Source: Alphaproteobacteria bacterium
GTDB lineage: Bacteria > Pseudomonadota > Alphaproteobacteria > Micavibrionales > Micavibrionaceae
Direction: 5' to 3'
NCBI GenBank assembly: GCA_029880245.1
Contig: JAOUOR010000002.1
Coordinates: forward strand, 1 to 64,000
Length of the DNA stretch: 64,000 bases
The translations under genes were made by a program, and so were the position numbers. Under the pieces are notes generated by a model. That model was not told where the DNA came from. It worked only from the letters and a program-made list of their open reading frames with translations, and made no database searches. The first letter of the stretch is position 1. Each line of letters starts with the position of its first letter. Shown here in pieces: positions 1 to 10,251 of this stretch.

Positions 1-80
1 AGTTCGTTTGCTGTTTTCAAAAAATAAAAAGTTAAGTTATTGTTTTTCAATGATATTCCTTTAGTTTGTTTGTGAGTAGC

Positions 81-335
81 TTATCGGGTTTGTATAGTTT
101 GAATTGCAGATTTTTTTTGCACACGTTCGATTTTGTATAGTTTGTTTTCGCGTTTTAAAAAATTCTCTCCCATGTCTTTAATAGTTTGTTCCGGCGTTTT
201 CATTTTTGCTTTTTTGCGTTTATCATGTATTTTCAACAACTTAAGAAAAAACACCTTTAGAATATTATCGTCATTACACGGCGTGTCATGACGTTTGGGT
301 TCGGATGGGGTTTTCTGTGCGGATGACATAAACAT
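81..335 (-). CDS. small Lys-rich hypothetical protein (84 aa)
   Basis: ORF track only; biased composition, no recognised family, AT-rich region. Confidence 0.25.
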   Translation of the reverse strand: MFMSSAQKTPSEPKRHDTPCNDDNILKVFFLKLLKIHDKRKKAKMKTPEQTIKDMGENFLKRENKLYKIERVQKKSAIQTIQTR

Positions 336-380
336 GCGGGCATAATAGGATAATATTCCTGCTTTGTCAAGGCTCTGATG

Positions 381-447
381 TCATCCCCGCGAAAGCGGGG
401 ATCTCTTTCCTTTACCCACCAGATCCCTGCTTACGCAGGGATGACAG
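381..447. repeat. intergenic palindromic repeats (tcatccccgcgaaagcggggat and gatccctgcttacgcagggatgacag)
   Basis: two perfect or near-perfect hairpins in tandem, ending ggatgacag; related hairpins near 11.3, 25.27 and 30.4 kb. Confidence 0.75.
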
Positions 448-505
448 TCTTTTTTTTACCACGAAGACACAAAGATCACTAAGTTTCACGAAAGGGTTTT
501 TATCC

Positions 506-535
506 CTGTCATTCCGACTTCGCTCGGAATGACAG
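506..535. repeat. palindrome ctgtcattccgacttcgctcggaatgacag just beyond the rne stop
   Basis: perfect inverted arms ctgtcattccga / tcggaatgacag. Confidence 0.75.
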
Positions 536-588
536 AGGAGAGAGCAGTAGACCGGAATGACAATATTAAAGCTCAAAAGTTTAACCGC

Positions 589-3024
589 TTACGAAAACTT
601 ATTCCACCAACCCTTTTTCTTGGAATCAGGAACTTCGTTGATTATCTCGTAATCCTTATTAACAGGCACATCAGATTTTTTGTCAGTCTCGGGCTTCAAT
701 TTGGATTCCTTGTCCGCCTTGTCTTCGACGTCCAGATCATCATTTGAAGGCTTGCGCGGTTTGGCTGTTTTTCTTTTTGCAGATGCCTTTGGCTTTTTAT
801 CCTTGGTTTCTTCACCTTCACCTTTTTTATCGGCCTTGGCAGCTACCGAAGCATCATCGGCAGACTTGGGTGATTTACGCTGGTCTGTCTTTCTGGATTT
901 GTCTTCTGCATCAGTATCAGGACCCGGTTTTTCGGCATTCTTCTCTGTATCTTCTGAACGATCCTGACTGATATTCTCCTGATTATTTCTGTCATTAGAA
1001 TATCTTTTATTGCGTCCTCCGCGCCCTGATCTGCGTCGATTGCGGCCTCCTTCATTCTTGCCGTCCTCGCTATCGGAGTTTTGTTCTTTAGCTTCTGTAG
1101 AGTCTTCTGCTTCGACTTTATCAGCCGGCATAGAAACCTCAATTCTGTAATCCGAACATGCAATATCGTCATCAATGCGAATTAAAGCCTGAAAGCCGTA
1201 GCGTTTTTCGATTTCCGCCAAATTAGCGCGCTTATGATTCAAGATATAAAGCGCCACGCCTTTTGTCACATGGGCAATAATTTGGGAAGCGCGGCCTCTG
1301 ATGCCCTCTTCTTCGATTGCACGCAGGACAATAATGGACATCGCATCAGACGTGCGGGTCAGCCCTATACCGTTACAGGATTTACACACTTCATATTGTG
1401 CTTCTGTCAAGCTTGGGCTGAGGCGCTGACGGGATAATTCCATCAAGCCGAAAGACGATATCCGCCCGACCTGAACACGCGCGCGATCCGGAGCCAGAGC
1501 TTCCTTCATTTTGCGCTCGACTTTTCCGTTATTACGGCGGTCTTCCATATCAATAAAATCAATAACGACCAAGCCGCCCAAATCACGCAATTTAAGCTGG
1601 CGTGCGACTTCCTGCGCGGCCTCCAAATTGGTTTTCAAGGCTGTTTCTTCAATATGGCGCCCTTTGGTTGCTTTACCGGAATTCACATCAATGGATATAA
1701 GAGCCTCGGTTGGATTAATAACCAGATATCCTCCCGATCTCAAATTCACAACAGGTTGACCTATTTCCTCGACCTGCGCTTCAACCTGATAACGGTTGAA
1801 AAGCGGTAATTGCTTATCTTCGTATTGAGTGACTTTTTTGACATGGGACGGGATCATCATTTTCATGAATTCCTTGGCCGCCTTAAAACCCTCATCACCG
1901 GAAACAATGACCTCATCAATATCCCGCGTATATAAATCCCGTACAGCGCGTTTAATTAAATCAGCCTCCTCGTATATTAAGGCCGGTGCCGAGGATTGAA
2001 GGGTTTGCTCGCGAATATTATTCCATAAGCGCATAAGATAACTAAGGTCGCGCTTAATCTCTGTCTTTGTGCGCGTTACACCTGCGGTGCGAACAATCAC
2101 GGACATGCCTTTTGGAACTTCCAGACTTTTGACAATTTCGCGCATACGAGCGCGGTCTTTATGATTGGCAATTTTACGGCTAACGCCGCCTGCGCGCGGA
2201 GAATTAGGCATCAAAACACAGTAACGTCCCGGCAGCGATAAATAGCTTCCCACGGCCGCGCCTTTGTTCCCGCGTTCTTCTTTATTAACCTGAATAAGGA
2301 CAATCTGACCGCGCTTAACAACTTCCTGAATTTTATATTTCCGACGCAGATTAAAACGGAAGCGCTGTTCCTCGTCTATTTCATCGCCACCGACAACTTC
2401 GACATTTGGATTGCTATTATTGCGACGACGACCGCCCCGACGACCGCCACGGCGGCCTCTATATCTCTTATAGTTATCCTCGGAAACTTCGTCGCCTGAG
2501 TTATCCTGTGACTGGGTTTCTTTATTATTTTCATCAGATTCACTGTCTTCAGAATCCTTTTCTAGGACTTCATCTTTGCTCTCTTCTTCGGAGTCTGTTA
2601 CGTCTTCATTCTCCAGTGCTTCAATTTGTCCGCCGACTTCTTCAACGATATCTTCCTCAAATTCTTTCTCTGAAGATTCGTCATCGGAAACGGCTTCCTC
2701 CAATTGTTGCTCTTCTTCCTCGTCATGCTCTTTCAAAAGAGCTTCCTGCTCGGCCATTAAAGCTTCACGATCAGCGACAGGAATTTTGAAGTAATCGGGA
2801 TGAATTTCCGAAAAGGGCAAAAAGCCGTGACGATTACCCCCAAAATTCACAAAGGCGGCCTGTAAAGACGGCTCAACTCTGGTCACTTTTGCCAGAAATA
2901 TACTGCCCTTGAGAGGTTTACGGCTTTGGCTTTCATAATCATATTCAACAAGTTTATTACCATCGGTAACAGCAACCCGAACTTCTTCTTCATGGGTTGC
3001 ATCAATCAACATTTTCTTAGACAT
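589..3024 (-). CDS. rne: ribonuclease E/G with acidic plus RG-rich S1-domain insertion and C-terminal GWW
   Basis: MSKKMLIDATHEEEVRVAV start, S1 region, RNase E/G catalytic region (LISIDVNSGKATKG, GGLVVIDFIDME, CKSCNGIG), disordered C-terminus ending KKKGWWNKFS. Confidence 0.95.
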   Translation of the reverse strand: MSKKMLIDATHEEEVRVAVTDGNKLVEYDYESQSRKPLKGSIFLAKVTRVEPSLQAAFVNFGGNRHGFLPFSEIHPDYFKIPVADREALMAEQEALLKEHDEEEEQQLEEAVSDDESSEKEFEEDIVEEVGGQIEALENEDVTDSEEESKDEVLEKDSEDSESDENNKETQSQDNSGDEVSEDNYKRYRGRRGGRRGGRRRNNSNPNVEVVGGDEIDEEQRFRFNLRRKYKIQEVVKRGQIVLIQVNKEERGNKGAAVGSYLSLPGRYCVLMPNSPRAGGVSRKIANHKDRARMREIVKSLEVPKGMSVIVRTAGVTRTKTEIKRDLSYLMRLWNNIREQTLQSSAPALIYEEADLIKRAVRDLYTRDIDEVIVSGDEGFKAAKEFMKMMIPSHVKKVTQYEDKQLPLFNRYQVEAQVEEIGQPVVNLRSGGYLVINPTEALISIDVNSGKATKGRHIEETALKTNLEAAQEVARQLKLRDLGGLVVIDFIDMEDRRNNGKVERKMKEALAPDRARVQVGRISSFGLMELSRQRLSPSLTEAQYEVCKSCNGIGLTRTSDAMSIIVLRAIEEEGIRGRASQIIAHVTKGVALYILNHKRANLAEIEKRYGFQALIRIDDDIACSDYRIEVSMPADKVEAEDSTEAKEQNSDSEDGKNEGGRNRRRSGRGGRNKRYSNDRNNQENISQDRSEDTEKNAEKPGPDTDAEDKSRKTDQRKSPKSADDASVAAKADKKGEGEETKDKKPKASAKRKTAKPRKPSNDDLDVEDKADKESKLKPETDKKSDVPVNKDYEIINEVPDSKKKGWWNKFS

Positions 3025-3305
3025 TTAGTATTTCTCCACTCGAGCGAACAGCACAAAGCGCTACAATAAGCAGCGCAAGCGCCATAAACGCTTGTAATAA
3101 TTTTCCAATCATTTAATGCTTACAGCTCGGCGGAACCTAATATAAAAACCCTTTTATTAAACGCAAAGCCGCATGCATAAAAAACCTTTTTTAACTCTAC
3201 ACTCTTGGCTTTATTTACACAATGTAAAAAGCATTCGTCATACAGTTTTTTGATTTTTTTGAGATTAAGAGAAAACCCCATCAGAACCAGAGGCTTTTTT
3301 TTGGC

Positions 3306-4877
3306 TTATTCGTTAGACGCGAATTTCATACCATCCGCTAGCTCAGCATATTGCTGCTTAATCGAAGCCACAACGCTTTTGAATTTCTGCAACTCTCCAG
3401 CCGCCAGCTTTTCACCCGTAGGCAAATCGAGACGGTTAGGATTAACCTGCCTTCCATCTTTCAAGACCTCATAATGCAAATGCGGGCCCGTAGAGCGTCC
3501 TGTTGTTCCGACATAACCGATGATTTCACCTTGTGTCACACGTGAGCCTTTGGATAGATTTTTCTTAAAGCCTTTCATATGGGCATAGGCTGTTTTCATA
3601 GAACCGTTATGGCGAATGCGGATATAATTTCCATACCCTCCGTTGCGTCCGATATATTCGATTACACCATCACCTGCTGCATAGATAGGTGTTCCACTAG
3701 AAGCCGCAAAATCCATACCTTTATGCATTTTGTTATAGCCCAGAACAGGATGGCGGCGCATACCGAAACCTGAAGACACACGCGCTCCGTCAATCGGTGT
3801 TCTCATAAGAAATTGTTTGATGCTCGTGCCGTCTTCCGTATAGTAGTCATAATGTCCGTTATCCTTTTTGAAACGATATACGGGATTGCTTTTACCGCCG
3901 ACAATCAAATTAGCATAAAGAATATCACCATATTTAGCAAAATCGCCATCCTGCGTTTCATATGTCTGATAAAAGACTTCTATTTTATCACCTGTACGGA
4001 TATCGCGCTGGAAATCGACTTCGTAAGAATAGATACGGATCATATTAGCAACCACAGAAGCCGGGACACCCGCCTTAGCAGCAGAGCCATAAAGTGAATT
4101 TTGAATAGAAGCTTTAGCAATCTGATTTTTTAAAATGATCTCTTTTTCCTCAATAAAAGACCTAAAATTGCCTTCTCCAAGTTTCTCGACGATAACCTCG
4201 CGTACGGAATCAGTCTTAAGTTTGAGTTCTGATAAAGACCATCCCTCATCAACAGGCTCAAGATCCAAAGAAATAGCTTGTCCGGCCTTTATTGAGCGCG
4301 GATTATAGTTTTTTGACAAGGCTTTCACAATATTATAGGCCTCGGCACCACTAATTCCATTATCCTGTAAAACCCCTCCTATAGTCTCCCCTGTGCCTAT
4401 TTTTACGATTTCCGTTTTTGGTTCCGGCGGGGTAGAAATCCTTTGTACAGTGTAACTTCCATGCGCTCTCATATTCTGATCGCTTTTCAGAATATAATCG
4501 ACTTTTGCAGTGGTCAGGTTCTCGTTTTCATCCGGTATATTAACCAAAGGCTCAACAATATCCTGTTTTTGCTTGGGAATGTCTCTCGTTAATTCTTCTT
4601 CGTAAACGCGCTCAGATTTAGACATGGACGCCAGCTTTATTTCAAGCTGCCTTAAGTTCTCCTTCGCAGCATAAGCCACTGCATCATTTGAAAACGCTAC
4701 GGATGTGTTGCTAGAGCCAACAAAGCCAGTCGCCGCGAATAAGACAATCGCTGCTGAACTTGCTACGTAACGAACGCGAAGCTTGTTATTTTTTGTCAGA
4801 AAATAACGGTGACGCAGGCGGAAAACCCTGTGTAATGCCGTATAATTTTTAATATGTTCTAATGTATCCAAAACCAA
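3306..4877 (-). CDS. M23 family metallopeptidase (peptidoglycan endopeptidase)
   Basis: HxxxxD (HKGMDFAA) and HLHYEV LytM motifs, N-terminal TM, LysM/OapA-like middle region. Confidence 0.9.
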   Translation of the reverse strand: MVLDTLEHIKNYTALHRVFRLRHRYFLTKNNKLRVRYVASSAAIVLFAATGFVGSSNTSVAFSNDAVAYAAKENLRQLEIKLASMSKSERVYEEELTRDIPKQKQDIVEPLVNIPDENENLTTAKVDYILKSDQNMRAHGSYTVQRISTPPEPKTEIVKIGTGETIGGVLQDNGISGAEAYNIVKALSKNYNPRSIKAGQAISLDLEPVDEGWSLSELKLKTDSVREVIVEKLGEGNFRSFIEEKEIILKNQIAKASIQNSLYGSAAKAGVPASVVANMIRIYSYEVDFQRDIRTGDKIEVFYQTYETQDGDFAKYGDILYANLIVGGKSNPVYRFKKDNGHYDYYTEDGTSIKQFLMRTPIDGARVSSGFGMRRHPVLGYNKMHKGMDFAASSGTPIYAAGDGVIEYIGRNGGYGNYIRIRHNGSMKTAYAHMKGFKKNLSKGSRVTQGEIIGYVGTTGRSTGPHLHYEVLKDGRQVNPNRLDLPTGEKLAAGELQKFKSVVASIKQQYAELADGMKFASNE

Positions 4878-5060
4878 TTTCCAGTTTTTACGACCCTAAA
4901 TGGCCTAAGCACTATATGTACGCAATATACTAAAGATACCCTGTTCCGGTTTATAAAAAGTTACTAAAACCAAATAAAACCGAATTTTTTGAAACTCTTA
5001 CTGCAAATATTCATAAAGTACTGGAAAGATATTTTCCATATAAAAATTAATAAACTCGAT

Positions 5061-5579
5061 TTAATAACCACATTCCTTTGTAATGGCCTGATATGCACCA
5101 CCTGAACCCTTTAAACTAAAAGTATCAGTTGTCAAGGTCCCACGCTTAGATGTTCCCTTAACTACCATATCTGATCCCTTCTGAATAGCCGTTGCCAAAG
5201 CAGCGTCAGACTCGGCATCCGGCGTCCAAGCCGTATCACCTTGCGTAAAAAGCGGATATTTTTTACCACTAATTGTCACACTTGCATCACTGCCCGGCTT
5301 ATAGGTGTAGCCTGTTATATAGCTGAAGACATCCTTGGTATTTTGTGACGGCCGATGCGTAATCAGAGCAAAAACTTCATCGCGCTTTGTGTATTTTCCT
5401 TGCGCTTTTTTAGGAACACTAACCATGTAACAGACTTTCTGACCGCGCTCGGTCAGGACGTATGCTGTCCAGTCACCAAAGACACCAACCTCCCTTGGCT
5501 CCGCCGCATAAGCATTCGATGAGAAGATCAAAGCCATGACAGCTATCAAAACCGGAAATATAATCTTTTTAATGCCCAT
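5061..5579 (-). CDS. invasion associated locus B (IalB) family protein
   Basis: signal peptide; FGDWTAYVLTERGQKVCYMVSVPKK and TKECGY typical of IalB. Confidence 0.8.
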   Translation of the reverse strand: MGIKKIIFPVLIAVMALIFSSNAYAAEPREVGVFGDWTAYVLTERGQKVCYMVSVPKKAQGKYTKRDEVFALITHRPSQNTKDVFSYITGYTYKPGSDASVTISGKKYPLFTQGDTAWTPDAESDAALATAIQKGSDMVVKGTSKRGTLTTDTFSLKGSGGAYQAITKECGY

Positions 5580-5676
5580 TTTATCTCACAAATTTTTATC
5601 AATTAATCGCACGTTTCCAATAGAATTGTAGTGAATATATATTCGACAACAAAACAAAAATAGCAAAAATTATGAT

Positions 5677-6408
5677 TCATCCACATGAGCGCCATGTGCT
5701 TTTACGAAGTCCGGCAAATCGAATACTGTAAACAACCGCCAGAACCAAGGCCATTATAAACCAAAATGAGGCATAATGCATGTGATTATTGTTAGGTCGG
5801 ACAAAAATATTTGTCGAGATCGGATATTTTTCTAATTGTTTGCCGTTCTTTTCCTCGTATAGCACCAGATCAATAAGGTTCTCTATATTCCGGCTTGCCC
5901 TAATATTCTTATAATCAAGGCGAAACCATTCTTCTTTTTCCGGATTATTATCGGGGACAAACATATTATCTTTATACGGTGCCATCATAATACCGGTTAT
6001 TTTTTGTCTTTCCGCGCCGGATATTTCTTTGTCTATATCATAATCTGCGGGTACCCAGCCGCGATTAACCAGTATGACGACATGACTGTTTTCTTCTATT
6101 TTAAACGGCGTAATCAAATGATAGCCGGGCATCTTGTCATAAACACGCGGCCCTAAAAGCAAAGACTTATCAGGCTCGAAACGCCCCATCAGATAGCCGC
6201 GCCTTACCCCGTAATCACTTTTAAAATAATTTTGATCCTTTAGAAACTCAGCTAAATTCCTTTCTTCAGCATCAATTTCGTATTCCTTGTTGATTGCCTC
6301 CAATATTCCTGATTTCCAGTGCATACGGTTAATTTGCCATACTCCGAGATAACTCAGAAATACAAAGCCCAGAACGCTAAAAATTGTAGCCCAAAACGGC
6401 AATTTCAT
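5677..6408 (-). CDS. SURF1 family cytochrome oxidase assembly protein
   Basis: LGVWQINRMHWK, GYHLITPF, VNRGWVP, HMHYASFWF motifs; in cta cluster. Confidence 0.9.
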   Translation of the reverse strand: MKLPFWATIFSVLGFVFLSYLGVWQINRMHWKSGILEAINKEYEIDAEERNLAEFLKDQNYFKSDYGVRRGYLMGRFEPDKSLLLGPRVYDKMPGYHLITPFKIEENSHVVILVNRGWVPADYDIDKEISGAERQKITGIMMAPYKDNMFVPDNNPEKEEWFRLDYKNIRASRNIENLIDLVLYEEKNGKQLEKYPISTNIFVRPNNNHMHYASFWFIMALVLAVVYSIRFAGLRKSTWRSCG

Positions 6409-6770
6409 TTCCAGTCTCCGGGCCTGTATTTATATTGTAGGGCAATGACATAGGACTTCAGGGGTTTAAGCAGAACCAGCGTAATGACAAGTGCGCAGAC
6501 ACTCCAGATTACAACATGGACCCATAGCGGCGGAGCAAAGGCAACTTCGAAGATCAATGCCAAGGGCACAAGCAAAAATCCGAGCAGAAAAATCAGGAAT
6601 ACAGCAGGACCATCGGCGCTATCGTTTTTGCTGAAATTTAAACCGCACCCCTCGCATTTCTCACAAAGATCAAGGCTCAGACCACCTTTATAGAGGCTGC
6701 CCATGCCGCATTTCGGACATTTACAGGACAAAGCTGATTTAAGTGGAGAAAGGCCTTCGGGAGTATCCAA
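6405..6770 (-). CDS. DUF983 family protein
   Basis: CxxC..CxxC zinc-ribbon-like N-terminus plus 2 TM; located between surf1 and ctaE as usual in alphaproteobacteria. Confidence 0.85.
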   Translation of the reverse strand: MDTPEGLSPLKSALSCKCPKCGMGSLYKGGLSLDLCEKCEGCGLNFSKNDSADGPAVFLIFLLGFLLVPLALIFEVAFAPPLWVHVVIWSVCALVITLVLLKPLKSYVIALQYKYRPGDWK

Positions 6771-6790
6771 AACTTTCTCCTTTACCTGTT

Positions 6791-7675
6791 TTATTCAGGA
6801 CGCAGATCCATCGCCAATTCTTGACCACCCCACCAGTAGACTGCGGCAAAAAGGAACAGCCATACCACATCGACAAAATGCCAGTACCAAGCGGCAGCCT
6901 CGAAGCCGAAATGTTGTTCCGGTGTAAAATGACCTTTAATGGTGCGCAACCAACACACAAAAAGAAAGATCGTCCCGACAAGAACATGAAAACCGTGAAA
7001 GCCTGTCGCCATATAGAAGGTTGAGGCATAAACACCATCTGTGAACGCAAAATGCGCATGCATATATTCATAAGCCTGGAAGCTTAAGAACATAGCGCCG
7101 AGAAGAACCGTAATTCCCAAAGCCTTAATAGCCTGATCATTTTTTCCATCAAGAATGGCATGATGCGCCCATGTCACCGTACAACCGGAAAGTAAAAGGA
7201 TCATGGTCATCAGGAAAGGCAAATCAAAGGCCTCAATCGTATGAATATTGGCAGGCGGCCAGATAAATCCTATGGCATCGGTCGGGAAAAATGCCGCATT
7301 AAAATAGGCCCAGAAAAATGCCACGAAGAACATAACCTCGGAAGCGATAAACAACGCCATTCCATAACGCATACCGATCATGGCTATGGGGGTGTGCGCT
7401 TTTTCGGTCACGGCTTCGAACAAGACGTCTTTCCACCAGAAAAACATCACCAGAAGCACGGCTACCAACCCTGCAAAAACGCCATTCAGGCCCACTTTAA
7501 CACCATCTACGCCTTTTTCGGTATCGGCAAATAAAGTAACATCATGCATATACATAATTGCGCCCGTTGCCAGAATCCCCCCGGCTATTGAGCCGATAAG
7601 CGGCCAGATGCTAGGGCGTACAAGGTGATAAGGGTGGGGTTTTCCGGTTGTCGTATATTCGATGTTTTCAGCCAT
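6791..7675 (-). CDS. ctaE: cytochrome c oxidase subunit III
   Basis: HPYHLVRPSIWP start and full COX3 pattern (SEVMFFVAFFWAYF, HGFHVLVGT, WHFVDVVWLFLF); start taken at MAENIEY. Confidence 0.95.
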   Translation of the reverse strand: MAENIEYTTTGKPHPYHLVRPSIWPLIGSIAGGILATGAIMYMHDVTLFADTEKGVDGVKVGLNGVFAGLVAVLLVMFFWWKDVLFEAVTEKAHTPIAMIGMRYGMALFIASEVMFFVAFFWAYFNAAFFPTDAIGFIWPPANIHTIEAFDLPFLMTMILLLSGCTVTWAHHAILDGKNDQAIKALGITVLLGAMFLSFQAYEYMHAHFAFTDGVYASTFYMATGFHGFHVLVGTIFLFVCWLRTIKGHFTPEQHFGFEAAAWYWHFVDVVWLFLFAAVYWWGGQELAMDLRPE

Positions 7676-7819
7676 AATTATAACTTCTTGTTTAAAAATT
7701 GTTGCTTTAGCCATTTCTATAAAGAAATTGGATAGGAAGGTACAGGAGAATTTTAGGCAAAAGGTCTGTTTTTTTCAAGGGGTCAAGCCAAACGAGCAAA
7801 GTATTCCCCTGTTATCATT

Positions 7820-8434
7820 TCACTTACTCTCATAAATTTCTTCCATAGCTTTATCCAGCCCCTCGGATTCACTGTGAAAGAAGCTGTAAGACAGAGTTAT
7901 AGTTGTTACATCATCCATTAACTCGTTCTCATCGATTTTAGGATCAACAAAGAATAATACAGGCATATTCACTTTTTGTCCGGGCTGCAGGACTTGCGAA
8001 TCAAAGCAAAAACACTGGATTTTGGTGAAATATTTTCCGGCCTTAAGAGGGGTAACGTTATAAACAGCCATGCCTGTTATGGGTTCATCCCCATTATTTT
8101 TGGCAATAAAATTGATAAAACCGCGAGCCCCAACCTTAAGCTTTATAGATTTTTTCTCAGGCTTAAAATCCCAAGGCAAATTTCTGGCTGTATTAGAGTC
8201 AAAGCGGATTGTAACCTCGCGCTCAAGTATAGTCTCCGGCAGAATCTCGGCTTCTTGCGTTGTCCCTGCAAGACCCGTCACGCGGCAAAACATATTGTAA
8301 AGCGGCACTGAGACAAAAGACAGCCCGATCATAGCAATTACTACACCCAAGACAATCAATCCTGCTCGCCTGTTTTTGGCGATCAGTACTTCGTCATATG
8401 TATTGTTATCCGGCTTTGAATTGTTACTTGTCAT
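7820..8434 (-). CDS. ctaG: cytochrome c oxidase assembly protein CtaG/Cox11
   Basis: VPLYNMFCRVTGLAGTTQ, KIQCFCFDSQ copper motif, DP..TTITLSYSFF. Confidence 0.95.
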   Translation of the reverse strand: MTSNNSKPDNNTYDEVLIAKNRRAGLIVLGVVIAMIGLSFVSVPLYNMFCRVTGLAGTTQEAEILPETILEREVTIRFDSNTARNLPWDFKPEKKSIKLKVGARGFINFIAKNNGDEPITGMAVYNVTPLKAGKYFTKIQCFCFDSQVLQPGQKVNMPVLFFVDPKIDENELMDDVTTITLSYSFFHSESEGLDKAMEEIYESK

Positions 8435-8626
8435 ATAGTCATTTCCATTTATTTTTGCACAGCGTTATTCGTCACTCACGTATGTTTTATACGCTTCGCT
8501 CCTCATGCCTTGTGCACAAACAAAGCGAAACGACTATAGTTTAAGGACCTTTATATCATAAAAGACATATAAGCCCTAAACTTGGTAAAACCAAGCAGAA
8601 GTCAAAAAATTTATATGATTATGGTG

Positions 8627-9391
8627 TTATTCGAAAGGATTGCTGTCAAATTCAGGCGCATCTTCGGGCATAATAACCTTACGGTTCTTTTCTTCGCCAG
8701 AATCGTCAACAGAAGCAGGTATTTCTTTTTCCTGAACACCCATTGCATCTGCCGCATCAGCCATTTTTTCTTCAGTTTCCTCTTCCTCGCCGGCAGGTTC
8801 TATAGTCGTGGCATTGCCTTTAGATGAAGCAGTTTTTTCTTCTGATGCTTCTTTCAAAGATGCGGATTCATCCTCATCTTCAGGCATTGTCTCTTTGTCT
8901 TCTTTATTATTATTTTTACGCTTTTCAGCCTCTGCTTCACGCTCTTTCCGTCTGGCTTCACGCTCTGCCTCGCGCTCTTTCATTCTGGCTTCGCGGTCAG
9001 CCTCACGCTTCTTTTTCATTTCTTCGCGGCGGGTTTCGCGTTCCATATCCCGTTTTTTCTGAGCTTTTTCTTTATCTTCCTTGTTAGCTATTTCTTCATA
9101 GCTCTTCGCAAGATTGACACGATAACGCTCAATAGCTTCCCATTGCGGCTTAGAATAAGCCTCTCTGCGAGCCTCCATACTTTTTGTAAATCTCATAGAA
9201 TTAAGCATATAATCTATCTGCCTTTGATAGATATCACAATATCCCCCGACAAGTGGAACCTCCCCTTCAGTGGCTTTTCCGCAAGGGCTTACAATATTAC
9301 TATTAACGCTATTCCCTGCCAAACCCTGCTCAGGAAAGGCAAAAACAACCATAAGAAAACTGAAAACAAGAGCGCGAATGCGGCTATTCAT
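8627..9391 (-). CDS. secreted hypothetical protein with charged repetitive helix
   Basis: signal-like N-terminus, then EREARRKEREAEAEKRK repeats; start chosen at second Met (MNSRIRALVFS). Confidence 0.7.
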   Translation of the reverse strand: MNSRIRALVFSFLMVVFAFPEQGLAGNSVNSNIVSPCGKATEGEVPLVGGYCDIYQRQIDYMLNSMRFTKSMEARREAYSKPQWEAIERYRVNLAKSYEEIANKEDKEKAQKKRDMERETRREEMKKKREADREARMKEREAEREARRKEREAEAEKRKNNNKEDKETMPEDEDESASLKEASEEKTASSKGNATTIEPAGEEEETEEKMADAADAMGVQEKEIPASVDDSGEEKNRKVIMPEDAPEFDSNPFE

Positions 9392-9465
9392 AGTTAAAAC
9401 TCCAATATTCATACTATCACATCAATCACTTTACACTATATTTTTACAATAATCAAAACTTCTGT

Positions 9466-10251
9466 TTATAGCTCTTGCCCCTCATCAAAGCGTTCCATTG
9501 TTAAGGGACCAAATGATTGTACCGTAGCCATTATTTCCATTCGGTTAACATTGAAGTGAGGCGGCAGGCACGCACTCCATGTTACAGCTTCGGCCACATC
9601 CTCGGCTGTCATGTTATTAGTATTGTCATAAACCGCATCTGCCCTTGCTTTATCGCCTTTAAAACGCACTTCGGAAAATTGGGTTTTGATAGCGCCCGGC
9701 TCGATATTAGTAACCCTGACTTTTGTCCCTGTCAGATCGGCGCGCAGACACATGGAAAATTGTTTTACAAATGCTTTGCTCGCACAGTAGACATTTCCGC
9801 CCGGATAATAGTAATTACCGGCTATAGAGCCTATATTGATAATATGGCCCTTTTGATTAGCCACCATGACAGGGAGAATAAGCCTTGTCATCTGTACCAG
9901 CGCCGTATTATTCACGGCAATCATGGTTTCCCAGTCCTCAATTTCGCATTTATACGCCGGATCAAGACCAAGTGCCAATCCAGCGTTATTGATAAGCAGA
10001 TCAATATTTTTAAACTCTTCGGGAAGATTTGAGATTGCCTCGGACATGCCCTCTTTATCCTTCATGTCAAAAGCGGCAATATGGGTTGTAGCCTCTAGCT
10101 CGTTTTGAAGGGATTCCAGTTTTTCGCGGTTGCGTCCGATCAGGATCACCTTCGAGCCAAGCGCTGCAAAACGCTGAGCGAAGGCCTTACCAAAATCTCC
10201 TGTAGCACCTGTAATCAGGACAGTTTGCGGGATATATTTTTCAAGCGGCAT
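9466..10251 (-). CDS. SDR family NAD(P)-dependent oxidoreductase (YdfG-like)
   Basis: TGATGDFG cofactor motif, NNAGLA, YCASK active site. Confidence 0.92.
   Translation of the reverse strand: MPLEKYIPQTVLITGATGDFGKAFAQRFAALGSKVILIGRNREKLESLQNELEATTHIAAFDMKDKEGMSEAISNLPEEFKNIDLLINNAGLALGLDPAYKCEIEDWETMIAVNNTALVQMTRLILPVMVANQKGHIINIGSIAGNYYYPGGNVYCASKAFVKQFSMCLRADLTGTKVRVTNIEPGAIKTQFSEVRFKGDKARADAVYDNTNNMTAEDVAEAVTWSACLPPHFNVNRMEIMATVQSFGPLTMERFDEGQEL

Noticed and set aside
381-535. cluster of short palindromes considered as a CRISPR array
   Set aside because: Repeats differ in sequence, spacing is irregular, there are no unique regular spacers and no cas genes.
529-2794. several plus-strand ORFs opposite rne (e.g. 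680-967, 2406-2789, 2576-2794)
   Set aside because: Low-complexity shadow ORFs of the charged rne segments; rne is clearly the coding strand.
8581-8595. cttggtaaaaccaag hairpin as a terminator
   Set aside because: Short stem and only a three-T tail on the relevant strand; insufficient support.
8808-9087. Ser/Phe/Arg-rich plus-strand ORFs opposite the charged-repeat gene
   Set aside because: Antisense frames of EAR/KR codon repeats; no RBS or family similarity.
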